From Lentisphaera profundi (lineage in GTDB: Bacteria > Verrucomicrobiota > Lentisphaeria > Lentisphaerales > Lentisphaeraceae), in NCBI RefSeq assembly GCF_028728065.1, contig NZ_CP117811.1, positions 1,488,001 to 1,552,000 of the forward strand: a stretch of 64,000 nt of DNA. The letters run 5' to 3'. The translations under genes were made by a program, and so were the position numbers. Position 1 is the stretch's first letter; the number at the start of each line of letters is the position of its first letter. Positions 19,203-27,205 of the stretch are shown piece by piece. Under the pieces are notes generated by a model, which was given only the letters and a program-made list of their open reading frames with translations, was not told the origin of the DNA and did no database searches.

Positions 19203-19298
19203 ATGACTTATTTGTCTCCGTCATTAGCTATTACTTTGGCAATGAATGAGATTTACTTGAATAACTGAGTTCTTAAGAAACGGATCAAAGCCCTAATC

Positions 19299-19339
19299 CA
19301 TGCTTACAGCATTCATAATATATTCATGCTTACAGCATT
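19299..19339. repeat. two direct copies of a small inverted repeat
   Basis: CATGCTTACAGCATT occurs at 19299-19313 and 19325-19339 in a 26-base period. Each copy contains the inverted repeat ATGCT-TAC-AGCAT. It lies between the sulfatase stop and the lyase promoters and could be a protein-binding site. Confidence 0.5.
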
Positions 19340-19368
19340 ATTAGCTAATACTTTTTTACTCTATATTG

Positions 19369-19405
19369 TCGCCGGATTAATAGTGACTCCTCGCCGGATT
19401 AATAG
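19369..19405. repeat. TCGCCGGATTAATAG direct repeat
   Basis: Two copies (19369-19383 and 19391-19405) with a 22-base period stand just beyond the sulfatase stop. A variant GCCAGATTAATAG at 6441-6453, preceded by the same CTATAT, sits next to the lyase remnant. It may mark a recombination-prone site. Confidence 0.5.
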
Positions 19406-19420
19406 GCGCGCCATGGTAGC

Positions 19421-21325
19421 TTAGGGTCTTGAATCTCTTTTAGATATTGCTTCGGCTTCGAGACGCTGGTATTTATTTTGTGCCCAGTTGGAATCATAGG
19501 GAAGTCCGTTGTTTTTGAAAATGAGTGAGCGCATGTCTTGTTCATAATGACAGTCTGTATCCATTGCTTTGAGTTCATCAATAAATTGCTTGCCAATTTT
19601 GAGCCAGTCTATGGCGTTGAGTAGAGTAAGACGAGCATAACTTTTCTGATCAAAGAGGGTTCGCAAGCATGGATAGGCTTCTTCGCTATGGCCATTTTTT
19701 ATGAGCGCGTAAGCCGCAAAAATGCGCACCTCGTGAGACTCGTCGGAAAGGCAGTGTTTAAGTTTGCTTATGGATGGCTTACTTAAGTTGTTTAAACGGC
19801 AGAAAGCCGTAGCCGCCCAATAGCGAATCCCTAGATCTTGGGAGTTTAACATATTACAGAGCTGTACTTGATCTGAGTTTTTTGCGCTGATCGCAAAATC
19901 GGCAGCATCTAGCAGTGCGGGCAAATTATAAAGCTCCGGTTTACGGATGAGTTCATAAATCGTCATTTTATATTTTTGCGCTAAACGCAAACGTTCACTT
20001 TCGGGAAGTAAGCCTGAATCAAAGATTTCTAGCTGATACTCACGCATGGCTTGCTTGAGCTCTTTAAGTTTTTGACTATAAGGTTCGTCCTTGGCAAGGT
20101 TATTAATATTGTCGTAATCCTTGTTGGAGTCATAGAGCTCGTCACTATCTTTGGCGCCAAAGATACGGCCTGTAATGCTATCTGTAAGTCCTTGTTGATG
20201 TTGTTCACGCCATTCCTGAGTCGCTTTCATAATATTGGGATACATCAGGTTCTGCCCGGTGGGAACAAAAGGCAGGTAGTTTTTGATGTAAATAAATTCT
20301 TTATCTCTAATCATCCTAGCATTATCTATGCGTTCATCAGCACGTTCGCGAAAGGAGAAGTGAAATGAGGCTTCTGGTTCAATTTCTGAGCCTAAAAATA
20401 TACGCCCCTGAAAATTTGCGGGAATCGCAGATTGACTAATGCTGAGCCAGGTTTTGGGCATATCCACAAAACTTACCAGGCGGTGAATAACGCTCCCGGG
20501 CATTTGAGTCGGCCAAAGTTCTTTATATTTTGGCGGAATGCGCAAAATGAGCGGGCAGTGAGTTCCCGAATTATAGATAAAACGTTTGCTGCGGAACATC
20601 ACACCGCCGTGATCAGAACTATAGATTACAATGGTATTATTCTCCAGGCCATCCTTTTTAAGCTCTTTAAGGATGTTTCCAACCTGGCGATCCATGTCCT
20701 CAATGTTATCTAAATAACGAGCATAGTTCTGGCGCATGACTTTAGTATTTGGGTGATATTTGAAGGGAGTGATTTGTTTGGGGTCATGACGGGTTTGATC
20801 AATTAAGCCAAAGGCTTGGCTCTCGTGGGAATCGTGAATATTTATTTGGCAAAAGAAAGCTTTACCTTTTGGAGCCTTCTTCCACCCATAGATCTTTTGG
20901 GAATCATTTTTGTCATTATCCCAGCAATCAAAATCGTCGCGTCCGCCAATATTGTAATCTGTTTTGAAGTGATTGGAGACGTAATAGCCATTTTTTTTCA
21001 AGTGATCGGGGAAATAGCTGATTTGATCGTGTGGGATAGGGTAGTGGCTACGCATGGGCTGAGTTCCCATAGCAACCGCATGAATGCCTGTAATCCATGT
21101 AGAGCGTGAAGGGGCACATACCGCCGCATTTGAATAACATTGAGTATAGGTAAAGCCCTCGCCGGCAAGTTTATCTAAATTGGGGGTTGTGGCATTTTTG
21201 TTGCCGTAAACTCCTAACCAGTTGGCACTATTATCTTCGCTGACAATCCACAGGATATTAGGCTTTTGTAGAGCCATAGAATTGAATGATAAGCTAAGAA
21301 GGATGATGAGCTTGTGCAATTTCAT
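19421..21325 (-). CDS. secreted S1-type sulfatase with C-terminal HEAT-like repeats
   Basis: 634 residues from the ATG at 21325, chosen because GGGA stands 6 bases upstream (a GTG start 12 bases earlier is less likely). The signal peptide ends near 'NSMA'. The formylglycine motif C70-A-P-S-R with 'STWITG' defines a type I (S1) Cys-sulfatase. 'VSEDNSANW' supplies the metal-binding Asp, and 'YSSDHGGVMF' is the second metal block. After about residue 480, segments such as 'IRYWAATAFCRL' and 'VRIFAAYALIKNG' form HEAT-like repeats, probably for substrate or partner contact. The Cys needs conversion to formylglycine, most likely by the maturase at 27206. It removes sulfate from an extracellular glycan (substrate unknown). 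Confidence 0.85.
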   Translation of the reverse strand: MKLHKLIILLSLSFNSMALQKPNILWIVSEDNSANWLGVYGNKNATTPNLDKLAGEGFTYTQCYSNAAVCAPSRSTWITGIHAVAMGTQPMRSHYPIPHDQISYFPDHLKKNGYYVSNHFKTDYNIGGRDDFDCWDNDKNDSQKIYGWKKAPKGKAFFCQINIHDSHESQAFGLIDQTRHDPKQITPFKYHPNTKVMRQNYARYLDNIEDMDRQVGNILKELKKDGLENNTIVIYSSDHGGVMFRSKRFIYNSGTHCPLILRIPPKYKELWPTQMPGSVIHRLVSFVDMPKTWLSISQSAIPANFQGRIFLGSEIEPEASFHFSFRERADERIDNARMIRDKEFIYIKNYLPFVPTGQNLMYPNIMKATQEWREQHQQGLTDSITGRIFGAKDSDELYDSNKDYDNINNLAKDEPYSQKLKELKQAMREYQLEIFDSGLLPESERLRLAQKYKMTIYELIRKPELYNLPALLDAADFAISAKNSDQVQLCNMLNSQDLGIRYWAATAFCRLNNLSKPSISKLKHCLSDESHEVRIFAAYALIKNGHSEEAYPCLRTLFDQKSYARLTLLNAIDWLKIGKQFIDELKAMDTDCHYEQDMRSLIFKNNGLPYDSNWAQNKYQRLEAEAISKRDSRP

Positions 21326-21326
21326 T

Positions 21327-21920
21327 TTAATTCCCACACTTTAAATTTTTTGAAGATGGCATGACTTGGGGACATCTGATGCCTGTTTTAAGCCATTGAC
21401 TTATAGGCTTCGGGATGATGATTGAAGATACTGGACAGTTCTTTTGCTTTGATAAAACAAAATCGTCTGCCAGAAAGCTAAAGCACAGTGTGATCATGGC
21501 CTTTTCACAATCGGAAATTAGCTCAGTTAATGAGGGACCAGCAACAAATTCTTGGAGCTTTTTCTGCTCATTAATTTTATTCTCTTCATCACTTAGTTTT
21601 TTATTCCAACGGTAATTTTTTGGCTTGAGTAAACGGTAATTTACACTAAAGCATACGGCACCACGAGATGCAAAGTAACGCATTTGGGGGATGAAATTCT
21701 CGGGTTCTCCAGCGACCCAACCACCGCCGTGAATGAAGACAAATGCGGGCCGTTTATCAGATTCTTGCCAATTGTCAGGCAAGCTGGAAATTAAGCGCAA
21801 TTGATGTTTTGAGTCAATGATTTCATTTTTGATCTCGCGTTTATCATGTTCCGCAAAATAGCGTAAATCATTAGCTTGTACGATGGTTCCAAACATAATT
21901 AGAAGCGAAAAAAGGTTCAT
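21327..21920 (-). pseudogene. chimeric gene: esterase N-terminus fused to kelch-protein N-terminus
   Basis: Codons 1 to about 141 copy the esterase at 8151-9515 (same signal peptide, HGGGW, up to 'SDCEKAM'). The frame then jumps without a stop into the beginning of the kelch protein (LCFS..ADDFVLSKQ against LCFSLCLMAEDFVLSKQ) and ends 36 codons later after unrelated residues. The join is near 21491-21497, where AAAGCACAGT of the kelch gene meets the esterase sequence. The nucleophile, acid and His are all lost, so it cannot be an active esterase. It lies 3 bases after the regulator stop and immediately before the sulfatase. Confidence 0.85.
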
Positions 21921-21923
21921 GTT

Positions 21924-22952
21924 TTACCGTTTACTACTATTTCTTATAATGAGTTCAGACTGAACTGTATGGTGTTCTTTCTCTTCAAGTTCTCCGTTGA
22001 TGTCACGAAGTAAGACATCGATGGCTAAACGACCGAGATTTCCAAAGTGTTGCTCGATGCTAGTGATATCTAGCTTATGAGCAATTTTGGTGTTGTCGTA
22101 GCCTACTAAGGCAATATCGCTAGGGATACTCACACCCTTTTGTAAGCATATTTTTACAAGTTCAATTGCGCACTCATCGGTATCGCAAAAGACGGCATCA
22201 ATACCATCGAAAACTTTTCTTTTTTTTGCTAATGCTTTGCAGTTCATTATTGGGTAGGTTTTTAAATTGGCTAAGCCCAAAGATTTTTTGTACTGTTCAT
22301 AACGCTTTTCTGTAAAACTAGGAGTATTAGCAGTACTTTTTGTGACAAAGAGGATGTTTTTATATGAAGATCCTAAGAGGTGAGTCATGACTTCAGAACT
22401 ACCAGTGTCATTGCGATTAGTCACTAAATTACAGTTTCTATATTGGTGTTGAAAGTCATCTGGAACAACAACAAAGGGGATCTCTTCATCAATAAGATAT
22501 TGAACACCCGGGGAGACTTTGCCATCGTTCCAACTTGGCCAAATCACGAAACCATCGACTTTTTGCTTCTCCAATAGTTGCTTGATTTGCGTGACTTCTT
22601 TTTTTACATTACCGAGTGTTCCTGCTGATACAGCGACAACTTCATTAAACTTTTCTGCTTCGCTATACATACCTTCAATTAATTGTTCGTGAAGAGGTGA
22701 ACCATATTTTGTATGTAATACTGCACCTAATACATGAGAACGCGGACGCTTTAATCGAGTGACCGTAATGCCTCGTTTTGGTGAAGTGTTGACGACTTCA
22801 CGCTTTTTCAGTACGCCAATGGCGCGCTGCATGGTAACTCTAGAGACTTTATAAATATCACACAATCCATCAATTGTGGGAAGGCGTTCCTCATACTTCC
22901 CGTCTTTGATTTCTTGTTCCATTGTTTGTGCAACTTCTTTGTAGCCGGGCAT
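21924..22952 (-). CDS. GntR-type HTH regulator with LacI-type sugar-binding domain
   Basis: 342 residues. Residues about 5-70 form a GntR winged helix ('LPTIDGLCDIYKVSRVTMQR', 'GITVTR'). The rest has the periplasmic-binding-protein fold of LacI/GalR effector domains ('HVLGAVLHTKYGSPLHEQLI', 'DAVFCDTDECAIEL', 'DIALVGYDNT'). It should repress or activate neighbouring glycan genes in response to a sugar. An AAGGAT site precedes the ATG by about 8-10 bases. It stands first in the regulator-(esterase)-sulfatase series. The tail of a second copy is at 9519. A possible binding site is the palindrome at 25849. Confidence 0.85.
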   Translation of the reverse strand: MPGYKEVAQTMEQEIKDGKYEERLPTIDGLCDIYKVSRVTMQRAIGVLKKREVVNTSPKRGITVTRLKRPRSHVLGAVLHTKYGSPLHEQLIEGMYSEAEKFNEVVAVSAGTLGNVKKEVTQIKQLLEKQKVDGFVIWPSWNDGKVSPGVQYLIDEEIPFVVVPDDFQHQYRNCNLVTNRNDTGSSEVMTHLLGSSYKNILFVTKSTANTPSFTEKRYEQYKKSLGLANLKTYPIMNCKALAKKRKVFDGIDAVFCDTDECAIELVKICLQKGVSIPSDIALVGYDNTKIAHKLDITSIEQHFGNLGRLAIDVLLRDINGELEEKEHHTVQSELIIRNSSKR

Positions 22953-23072
22953 AATACATTATCCTTAATAATTAAAATACTTATTGTATGATAATTTATA
23001 TATTATAACGTTTTTTTTCCACTTGTAAGCTCCCGTTTTAATTGCATCCAGTAAGTTTAAAATCATAAATAA

Positions 23073-24761
23073 TTAACCAGTCACACTTAAATCGCGATTT
23101 AAGCCGCATTTATGGCTGGAAGTGCAGGTGTTTAAGGGAGTTGAACCGCGCTCGATACTCTTTAAAGCAGTATTTAAAATATTAAATAGTTGCTTGTTTT
23201 GTTTTCTTACAAACAGACCAATACCTGGGCAGGGCGTATCTATAATGAACTCTCCCTTTTTCATTTCTTGCCCACTCCATGCATCAATGAACTCGTCGTT
23301 GGGAATAATGACCTTGCGCTGATTGATCCCTGGGTCTAAAACTGGGCAGATCATTAGGTCGGGACCCAAAAGGTATTGATTACAAATATTTTTCATACCT
23401 GAATTTGGGAAGGCAAATTCCATAGGCTGGATAAGTGGTGCAGAATTATCTTTAGCCATATTAGCAATGTAGTTCTGAAGAGCTTTATGGACCTTGGCGA
23501 AGCCCTTAATTGTATTCTCTGTTTCTTTACAGTAGTTCCACGGGAAATAACTAAATTGTACAAAGGGCATAAAACAGCTTAATTCGGTCCAGCGAATCAT
23601 GAGCTCATCTTTAACCAGTGGGTCATCTGAATTCATGGTTTGTACTCGTCCCGGGATCATATCGGGTATTAGAGCGTCATAGCCACAGAGGGAGAGGTGG
23701 AAACTTAAGTTAAGCAGTGCCTTAAGGCCATTATCTTCTCCCCAGTGAGAGTCCTTGCCTCCTAAGCGCCAAATAATATTGCGATTTTGACTCATCCATG
23801 CAGCTCTAGATTCACAATTTCCCGGTACAATTTCCTCAAAAATTTCAAGCAATAAATCTGCGTATGCAGAAGGATCCATATCCCATTTTGTGATCTCATC
23901 TGAGGGCATATACTTGGCGTCACCACCATCTATTTTAAAGCCATCAACACCGAGATCTTTTAATTTATTTAGTTTTGATTTGTACCAACTTTTACCCGAG
24001 TATTGAGTTAAATCGACTAAGCCTGCGGTACCGCCCCACCATCGAAATGTAGCGGCTTCCTTACCATTTTTATGGGGTACGAGGGAGAGGCTTTTTTCCA
24101 ATTCAGAGAAATATTTAGATTCGCAATTTACAAATGGAGTTACCCACAACCAAACTTTGAAACCCATATCATGTAATTGTGTGATCATTGATTTTGGGTC
24201 GGGGAAATCATTGCCGAATTCGAGTTCACCAAAGCAGGATTCCCAGCGATCATCTATGATGATGGTTGAGCAGGGGTAATCGTATTTTTGAATGTCCCTG
24301 GCCATATTGATAATGCGTTCCTGGTTAATAGCCCGAGGGTATTGAGTCCAGGTGCAAAATAGTGAGTCGCCCCACATATCGTCTTTTATTTTCGGTTTTT
24401 GCCAATGGAGAATTGAGGCGAGCTTCTTCCAAAGTTCAGAAAGGTTTTGAGCTTTGAAATAACGAAGTCTGAAGTTTTTTTTACAGGATATATTGAGCGA
24501 ACGTTCTGCAAGGAAATCGACTTGAAGAGCTTGGCAGGTATCTGCTAAAAAAGCTTCTCCATTAGAATTCATCCACAGGGGTGATTGAATATTGTTAACC
24601 GCAAAAAAATCATTTTGTATTTCTTTTAATGGCCAGCTTTGCTGATGGTTAAAGCCATGACCATACCACGAATGATTACCTGTGGGTATGGTAATTAACT
24701 GACCAGCTTTTACGGATAGGCTATCCTTAAAAGCTGTGTTTATGCCATCTACCTTTATCAT
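23073..24761 (-). CDS. GH31-family glycosidase (alpha-galactosidase/xylosidase type)
   Basis: About 562 residues from the ATG at 24761, which overlaps the upstream TGA (ATGA); an ATG 9 bases earlier is possible. The TIM barrel shows 'TIIIDDRWE', 'KVWLWVTPFV', the nucleophile block 'DGFKIDGGD' (Asp near residue 270) and a possible acid/base segment 'RLGGKDSHWGED'. This pattern fits GH31 enzymes of the YihQ/KIAA1161-like branch. 'PLIQPMEF' and 'LGPDLMICPVLDPG' are the usual GH31 C-terminal blocks. No signal peptide, so probably cytoplasmic. It hydrolyses an alpha-glycoside; the sugar is not predictable. It is coupled to the Gfo/Idh/MocA gene. Confidence 0.8.
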   Translation of the reverse strand: MIKVDGINTAFKDSLSVKAGQLITIPTGNHSWYGHGFNHQQSWPLKEIQNDFFAVNNIQSPLWMNSNGEAFLADTCQALQVDFLAERSLNISCKKNFRLRYFKAQNLSELWKKLASILHWQKPKIKDDMWGDSLFCTWTQYPRAINQERIINMARDIQKYDYPCSTIIIDDRWESCFGELEFGNDFPDPKSMITQLHDMGFKVWLWVTPFVNCESKYFSELEKSLSLVPHKNGKEAATFRWWGGTAGLVDLTQYSGKSWYKSKLNKLKDLGVDGFKIDGGDAKYMPSDEITKWDMDPSAYADLLLEIFEEIVPGNCESRAAWMSQNRNIIWRLGGKDSHWGEDNGLKALLNLSFHLSLCGYDALIPDMIPGRVQTMNSDDPLVKDELMIRWTELSCFMPFVQFSYFPWNYCKETENTIKGFAKVHKALQNYIANMAKDNSAPLIQPMEFAFPNSGMKNICNQYLLGPDLMICPVLDPGINQRKVIIPNDEFIDAWSGQEMKKGEFIIDTPCPGIGLFVRKQNKQLFNILNTALKSIERGSTPLNTCTSSHKCGLNRDLSVTG

Positions 24762-25813
24762 GGCATGCAAACCGAATTGCTTATTTTAGCACTACCATTG
24801 CCTTGGTCAGCAATAGACATAGCTGCAATTATTTTGAGTCCTGAAACTATGTCCTTAGGTGTTATTTCGTCGGTAAGTTTTTCTTTGCGAATGGCTTTGG
24901 CAAAGTTTTTCCATTGATATTGACCACTGCACACGGGGATGAATTCTTCTTCAACTATGGTTCGTCCTTTATCAAAATCCCCCATAATTAAGCCCAGTTC
25001 GGCATTCTCCATTCCCTGACTTTGTTTAATCCCAACATTGCGGTATACAGTGCCATTCTCGAAGTTTAAAGACATGCTATTTTTGTAGGCATCACCATCG
25101 TTAATGCAGAAGGAAGCAAAAATATTGGCAATAGCACCATTTTTGAACAGGATCGTCAAATTTGCGTTGTCTGCAGTGGGTCTTTTGGTAAATATTTTAC
25201 TTGATGTCACACTCACACTATCGGCTTCACCAAAAATTTGCACCAAGTCATTGATGAGATAAATTCCCAGCCTGAAAATTGGTGGTACAGGGCATTTCGA
25301 GGGATCGTCGTACCACGAACCATCAGCGACTTCACGGTAAGAACACCACACACTCATATTACAGCTGATAGCCCTTCCAAGAGTATGTTTTATTTGCCAT
25401 TTTTTAATTAAATTTAAATCATGAGGAAGGCATGGAGCCGGTGAATTTAAATGAATGATTCTTCCCATTTCTTGGGCTTTCTCCAAGACTTCCAAAGCAG
25501 CTTCACAATCCACTTCAAAGGGTTTTGTGGTCATTACATCTTTGCCTGAGGAAATAATTTTTTTCAAAAAATCAGCACGTCCACTTGGTCCAGTAAAAAG
25601 TCCCACTGCATCTATTTCGGGATCATTAAGAATCTCATTAAAATCGGTGGTACCAGAAATGTTATATTGTTCTTCAACCTGTTTTAAATTACTTGAATCA
25701 AGATCGCAGACTTTAACTAATTCAAAGTCAGTAGTGCTTTCATCAGTCATTAATTGATCAACAATATTTTTGCCGAAATTGAGGCCGATAATGGCAATTT
25801 TAATTTTGTTCAT
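24758..25813 (-). CDS. Gfo/Idh/MocA-family sugar dehydrogenase
   Basis: 351 residues from the ATG at 25813 (AAGG six bases upstream; the TTG two codons earlier is less likely). An N-terminal Rossmann motif 'IAIIGLNFGKNI' and the family signature 'TTKPFEVDCEAALEVLE' (the EKP-type block, here TKP) identify an NAD(P)-dependent oxidoreductase of sugars or inositols. The C-terminal half is the usual alpha/beta dimerisation domain. It forms an operon with the GH31 gene (4-base overlap), suggesting oxidation of the sugar released by it. The promoter region carries the palindrome at 25849. Confidence 0.82.
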   Translation of the reverse strand: MNKIKIAIIGLNFGKNIVDQLMTDESTTDFELVKVCDLDSSNLKQVEEQYNISGTTDFNEILNDPEIDAVGLFTGPSGRADFLKKIISSGKDVMTTKPFEVDCEAALEVLEKAQEMGRIIHLNSPAPCLPHDLNLIKKWQIKHTLGRAISCNMSVWCSYREVADGSWYDDPSKCPVPPIFRLGIYLINDLVQIFGEADSVSVTSSKIFTKRPTADNANLTILFKNGAIANIFASFCINDGDAYKNSMSLNFENGTVYRNVGIKQSQGMENAELGLIMGDFDKGRTIVEEEFIPVCSGQYQWKNFAKAIRKEKLTDEITPKDIVSGLKIIAAMSIADQGNGSAKISNSVCMP

Positions 25814-25848
25814 ACTCAACCTTAGATTGTATTTTCACATGTATTATA

Positions 25849-25862
25849 ATTAGTATACTAAT
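25849..25862. promoter_or_regulatory. perfect palindrome, candidate operator
   Basis: ATTAGTATACTAAT lies 36 bases upstream of the Gfo/Idh/MocA start. It fits the general shape of GntR-family operators (GTATAC core). The GntR/LacI-type regulator at 21924 is a natural candidate, but this is inference. Confidence 0.45.
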
Positions 25863-25951
25863 GTTTTTCATTAAAATCAAATCCAATCTATTTATTTTTT
25901 GTATTTAGCGAAGGACAGCGATTTTTAAAACAACTGCATAAAGAGTAGTAC

Positions 25952-26188
25952 TCAGACTTTTTTAAAGATGATAAATCCATAAAAAGTAAATAGAAACATT
26001 AGCCCACTCATGATACTCAATAAAATTTCATAGTGCTTGAAATTGAAATTATAAAACTGAAAACTAATCGTTTTATATATATCAAAGAATTTCATGCACA
26101 GAAAATAGCTGACGCTGGTACCCATGGCTATTTGTATAGAACAGAATGAAATACCAAAAGACTTATCCCTTTTATCTACGACATGCAT
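25952..26188 (-). pseudogene. C-terminal fragment of an MFS-type transporter
   Basis: The 78-residue frame MHVVDKRDKSFGIS... has a cytoplasmic-loop-like 'DKRDKSFGIS' followed by two hydrophobic segments ('IQIAMGTSVSYFLCMKFF' and 'ILLSIMSGLMFLFTF'). This looks like the last two helices of a major-facilitator sugar transporter. Everything upstream is missing, as the fragment begins exactly where another broken gene starts on the opposite strand. It is probably non-functional. Confidence 0.5.
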
Positions 26189-26190
26189 AG

Positions 26191-26487
26191 CTTCGCCTTA
26201 ATGCCGATTTCTCTCATTGGTGTTGTGTTCATGAATCTATGCTTCACGATCAGCCGGAGCTCGTGGAACTCGCTATGGAACGCTGTGATTACATTCATGC
26301 CAGATTCGGGCACGAGCAGGGGCCTCAGATCAATGATCCTCGTTGCCCCTGGAATGAGAGTGAAATTGCCAGACATTTCTATTGGTGGGATCATATTTTA
26401 GAACTGAATAAAAGCCGAGGAGTGAAAAAAATATATATGTCCAGAGTTTGGACCGGAACCTTATATGTCAACTTTACCACTAAGTAA
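26191..26487 (+). pseudogene. internal fragment of a xylose-isomerase-like sugar isomerase/epimerase
   Basis: The frame reads LNADFSHWCCVHESMLHDQP, then 'CDYIHARFGHEQGPQINDPR' and 'HFYWWDHI'. This pattern is typical of the central part of the TIM-barrel sugar-phosphate isomerase/epimerase family, with metal-ligand His and Glu residues visible. Both ends are missing (a TAG precedes it, and the C-terminal part is unrelated). I find nothing convincing in 26488-26980. Confidence 0.6.
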
Positions 26488-27010
26488 TATGGCCATTACG
26501 AACCTATGGGATGTTAAAACTTACATATGATGGAGCTTCTGAAAGATAAGTATGGTCATTAATTATCTAAAACAGCTATATCCCCATTACTTTTTCAAGA
26601 ACCTTCCAGGTAAAATGTTTAGAGACGTGATTTTATTGGTTCCAACAAAAACCTTTTTCAATTCTTCAACTATTACTTTGACTGTTACGCACTTTTGTAC
26701 AAAAATGGTTCAACTTGGTCATGCTCTGTATTAAGTTTATTTGTGAGCTTTTATTAATTAAAGTAAAGCTTTGAAATTTAAATATCTTTGTGTTTCTAAA
26801 TAACGAATTCCACCATCTCCACCATTGCCCAGGGTTTAACATTGACTTTCACCACAGATTACCTTCTATAAAATTTGGAATTTTAGTCTTTGATGGATGT
26901 TGAACTCTTCTTCACTTTTGAAAAGACAAATGTGTATTTTGTTTATAACGATTTTGTTAATCTTATGATTATCAAAGATGACATTGAGTTTTGCAAGCTT
27001 TTTTTTGAGT

Positions 27011-27042
27011 AAAAAAAAGCACTTACATTGCTGTAAGTGCTT
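27011..27042 (-). terminator. rho-independent terminator after the tRNA fragment
   Basis: An 11-bp perfect stem AAGCACTTACA/TGTAAGTGCTT (27017-27027 with 27032-27042) with loop TTGC is followed on the minus strand by eight T. It lies 12 bases past the 3' end of the tRNA fragment, as expected for the native tRNA terminator. Confidence 0.85.
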
Positions 27043-27053
27043 GATTACTAGAG

Positions 27054-27093
27054 TCGTAACGACAGGATTTGAACCTGCGACATCATGTCCCCC
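27054..27093 (-). tRNA. 3' half of a tRNA-Pro (anticodon GGG), truncated
   Basis: Read on the minus strand from 27093: GGG at the anticodon position with G37 and G38, the stem side ACATG, a class I variable loop ATGTC, the T arm GCAGG-TTCAAAT-CCTGT, the acceptor strand CGTTACG and A73. G72 and A73 are the known marks of tRNA-Pro. The 5' half is absent: the preceding bases cannot pair with the acceptor strand, and base 33 is A instead of U. CCA is not encoded. The break in the anticodon loop is a favoured crossover point for tyrosine integrases, so this looks like an att-site remnant. Confidence 0.7.
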
Positions 27094-27205
27094 TGACAAT
27101 CATCTAAGCAGAAAAAAGAGCCTTTTTTAGGTAGTTTTGCAAGCTTTTTTACCATTTTTCAACTGCTTTAGTTTTAGTCATTAGTACTGGTGATGATGGT
27201 TGTTT

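Larger units (their letters stand above)
19031..19208. repeat. tandem duplication of the upstream region of the giant lyase gene
   Basis: Copy 1 is 19031-19125 and copy 2 is 19126-19208. Both start with TATTTTTTTATCTACAGC and end with AGTCAAATGACT. Copy 2 is about 12 bases shorter in the TATAGTATTCTATA section. Each copy carries one promoter-like element, so the duplication doubles the promoter or operator. Confidence 0.85.
26987..27150. repeat. 18-bp direct repeats flanking the tRNA fragment
   Basis: AGTTTTGCAAGCTTTTTT occurs at 26987-27004 and again at 27133-27150, 146 bases apart. The interval between them holds the terminator and the tRNA-Pro 3' half. Confidence 0.7.

Noticed and set aside
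19031-19208. CRISPR-like repeats
   Set aside because: Only two long adjacent copies with no spacers and no cas genes; a simple tandem duplication of the promoter region.
26552-26734. 60-codon plus-strand ORF MVINYLKQLY
   Set aside because: No ribosome site or recognisable family. Composition is that of AT-rich non-coding DNA.
27079-27090. Class II (Leu/Ser) tRNA with a long variable arm made by GACATGATGTC
   Set aside because: The alternative class I reading gives a standard 5-base variable loop ATGTC, a fitting T arm, G72 and A73, and a GGG anticodon followed by G37, which together point to tRNA-Pro.
26866-27099. 77-codon minus-strand ORF across the tRNA fragment
   Set aside because: It reads through the terminator and the tRNA remnant and has no family features.
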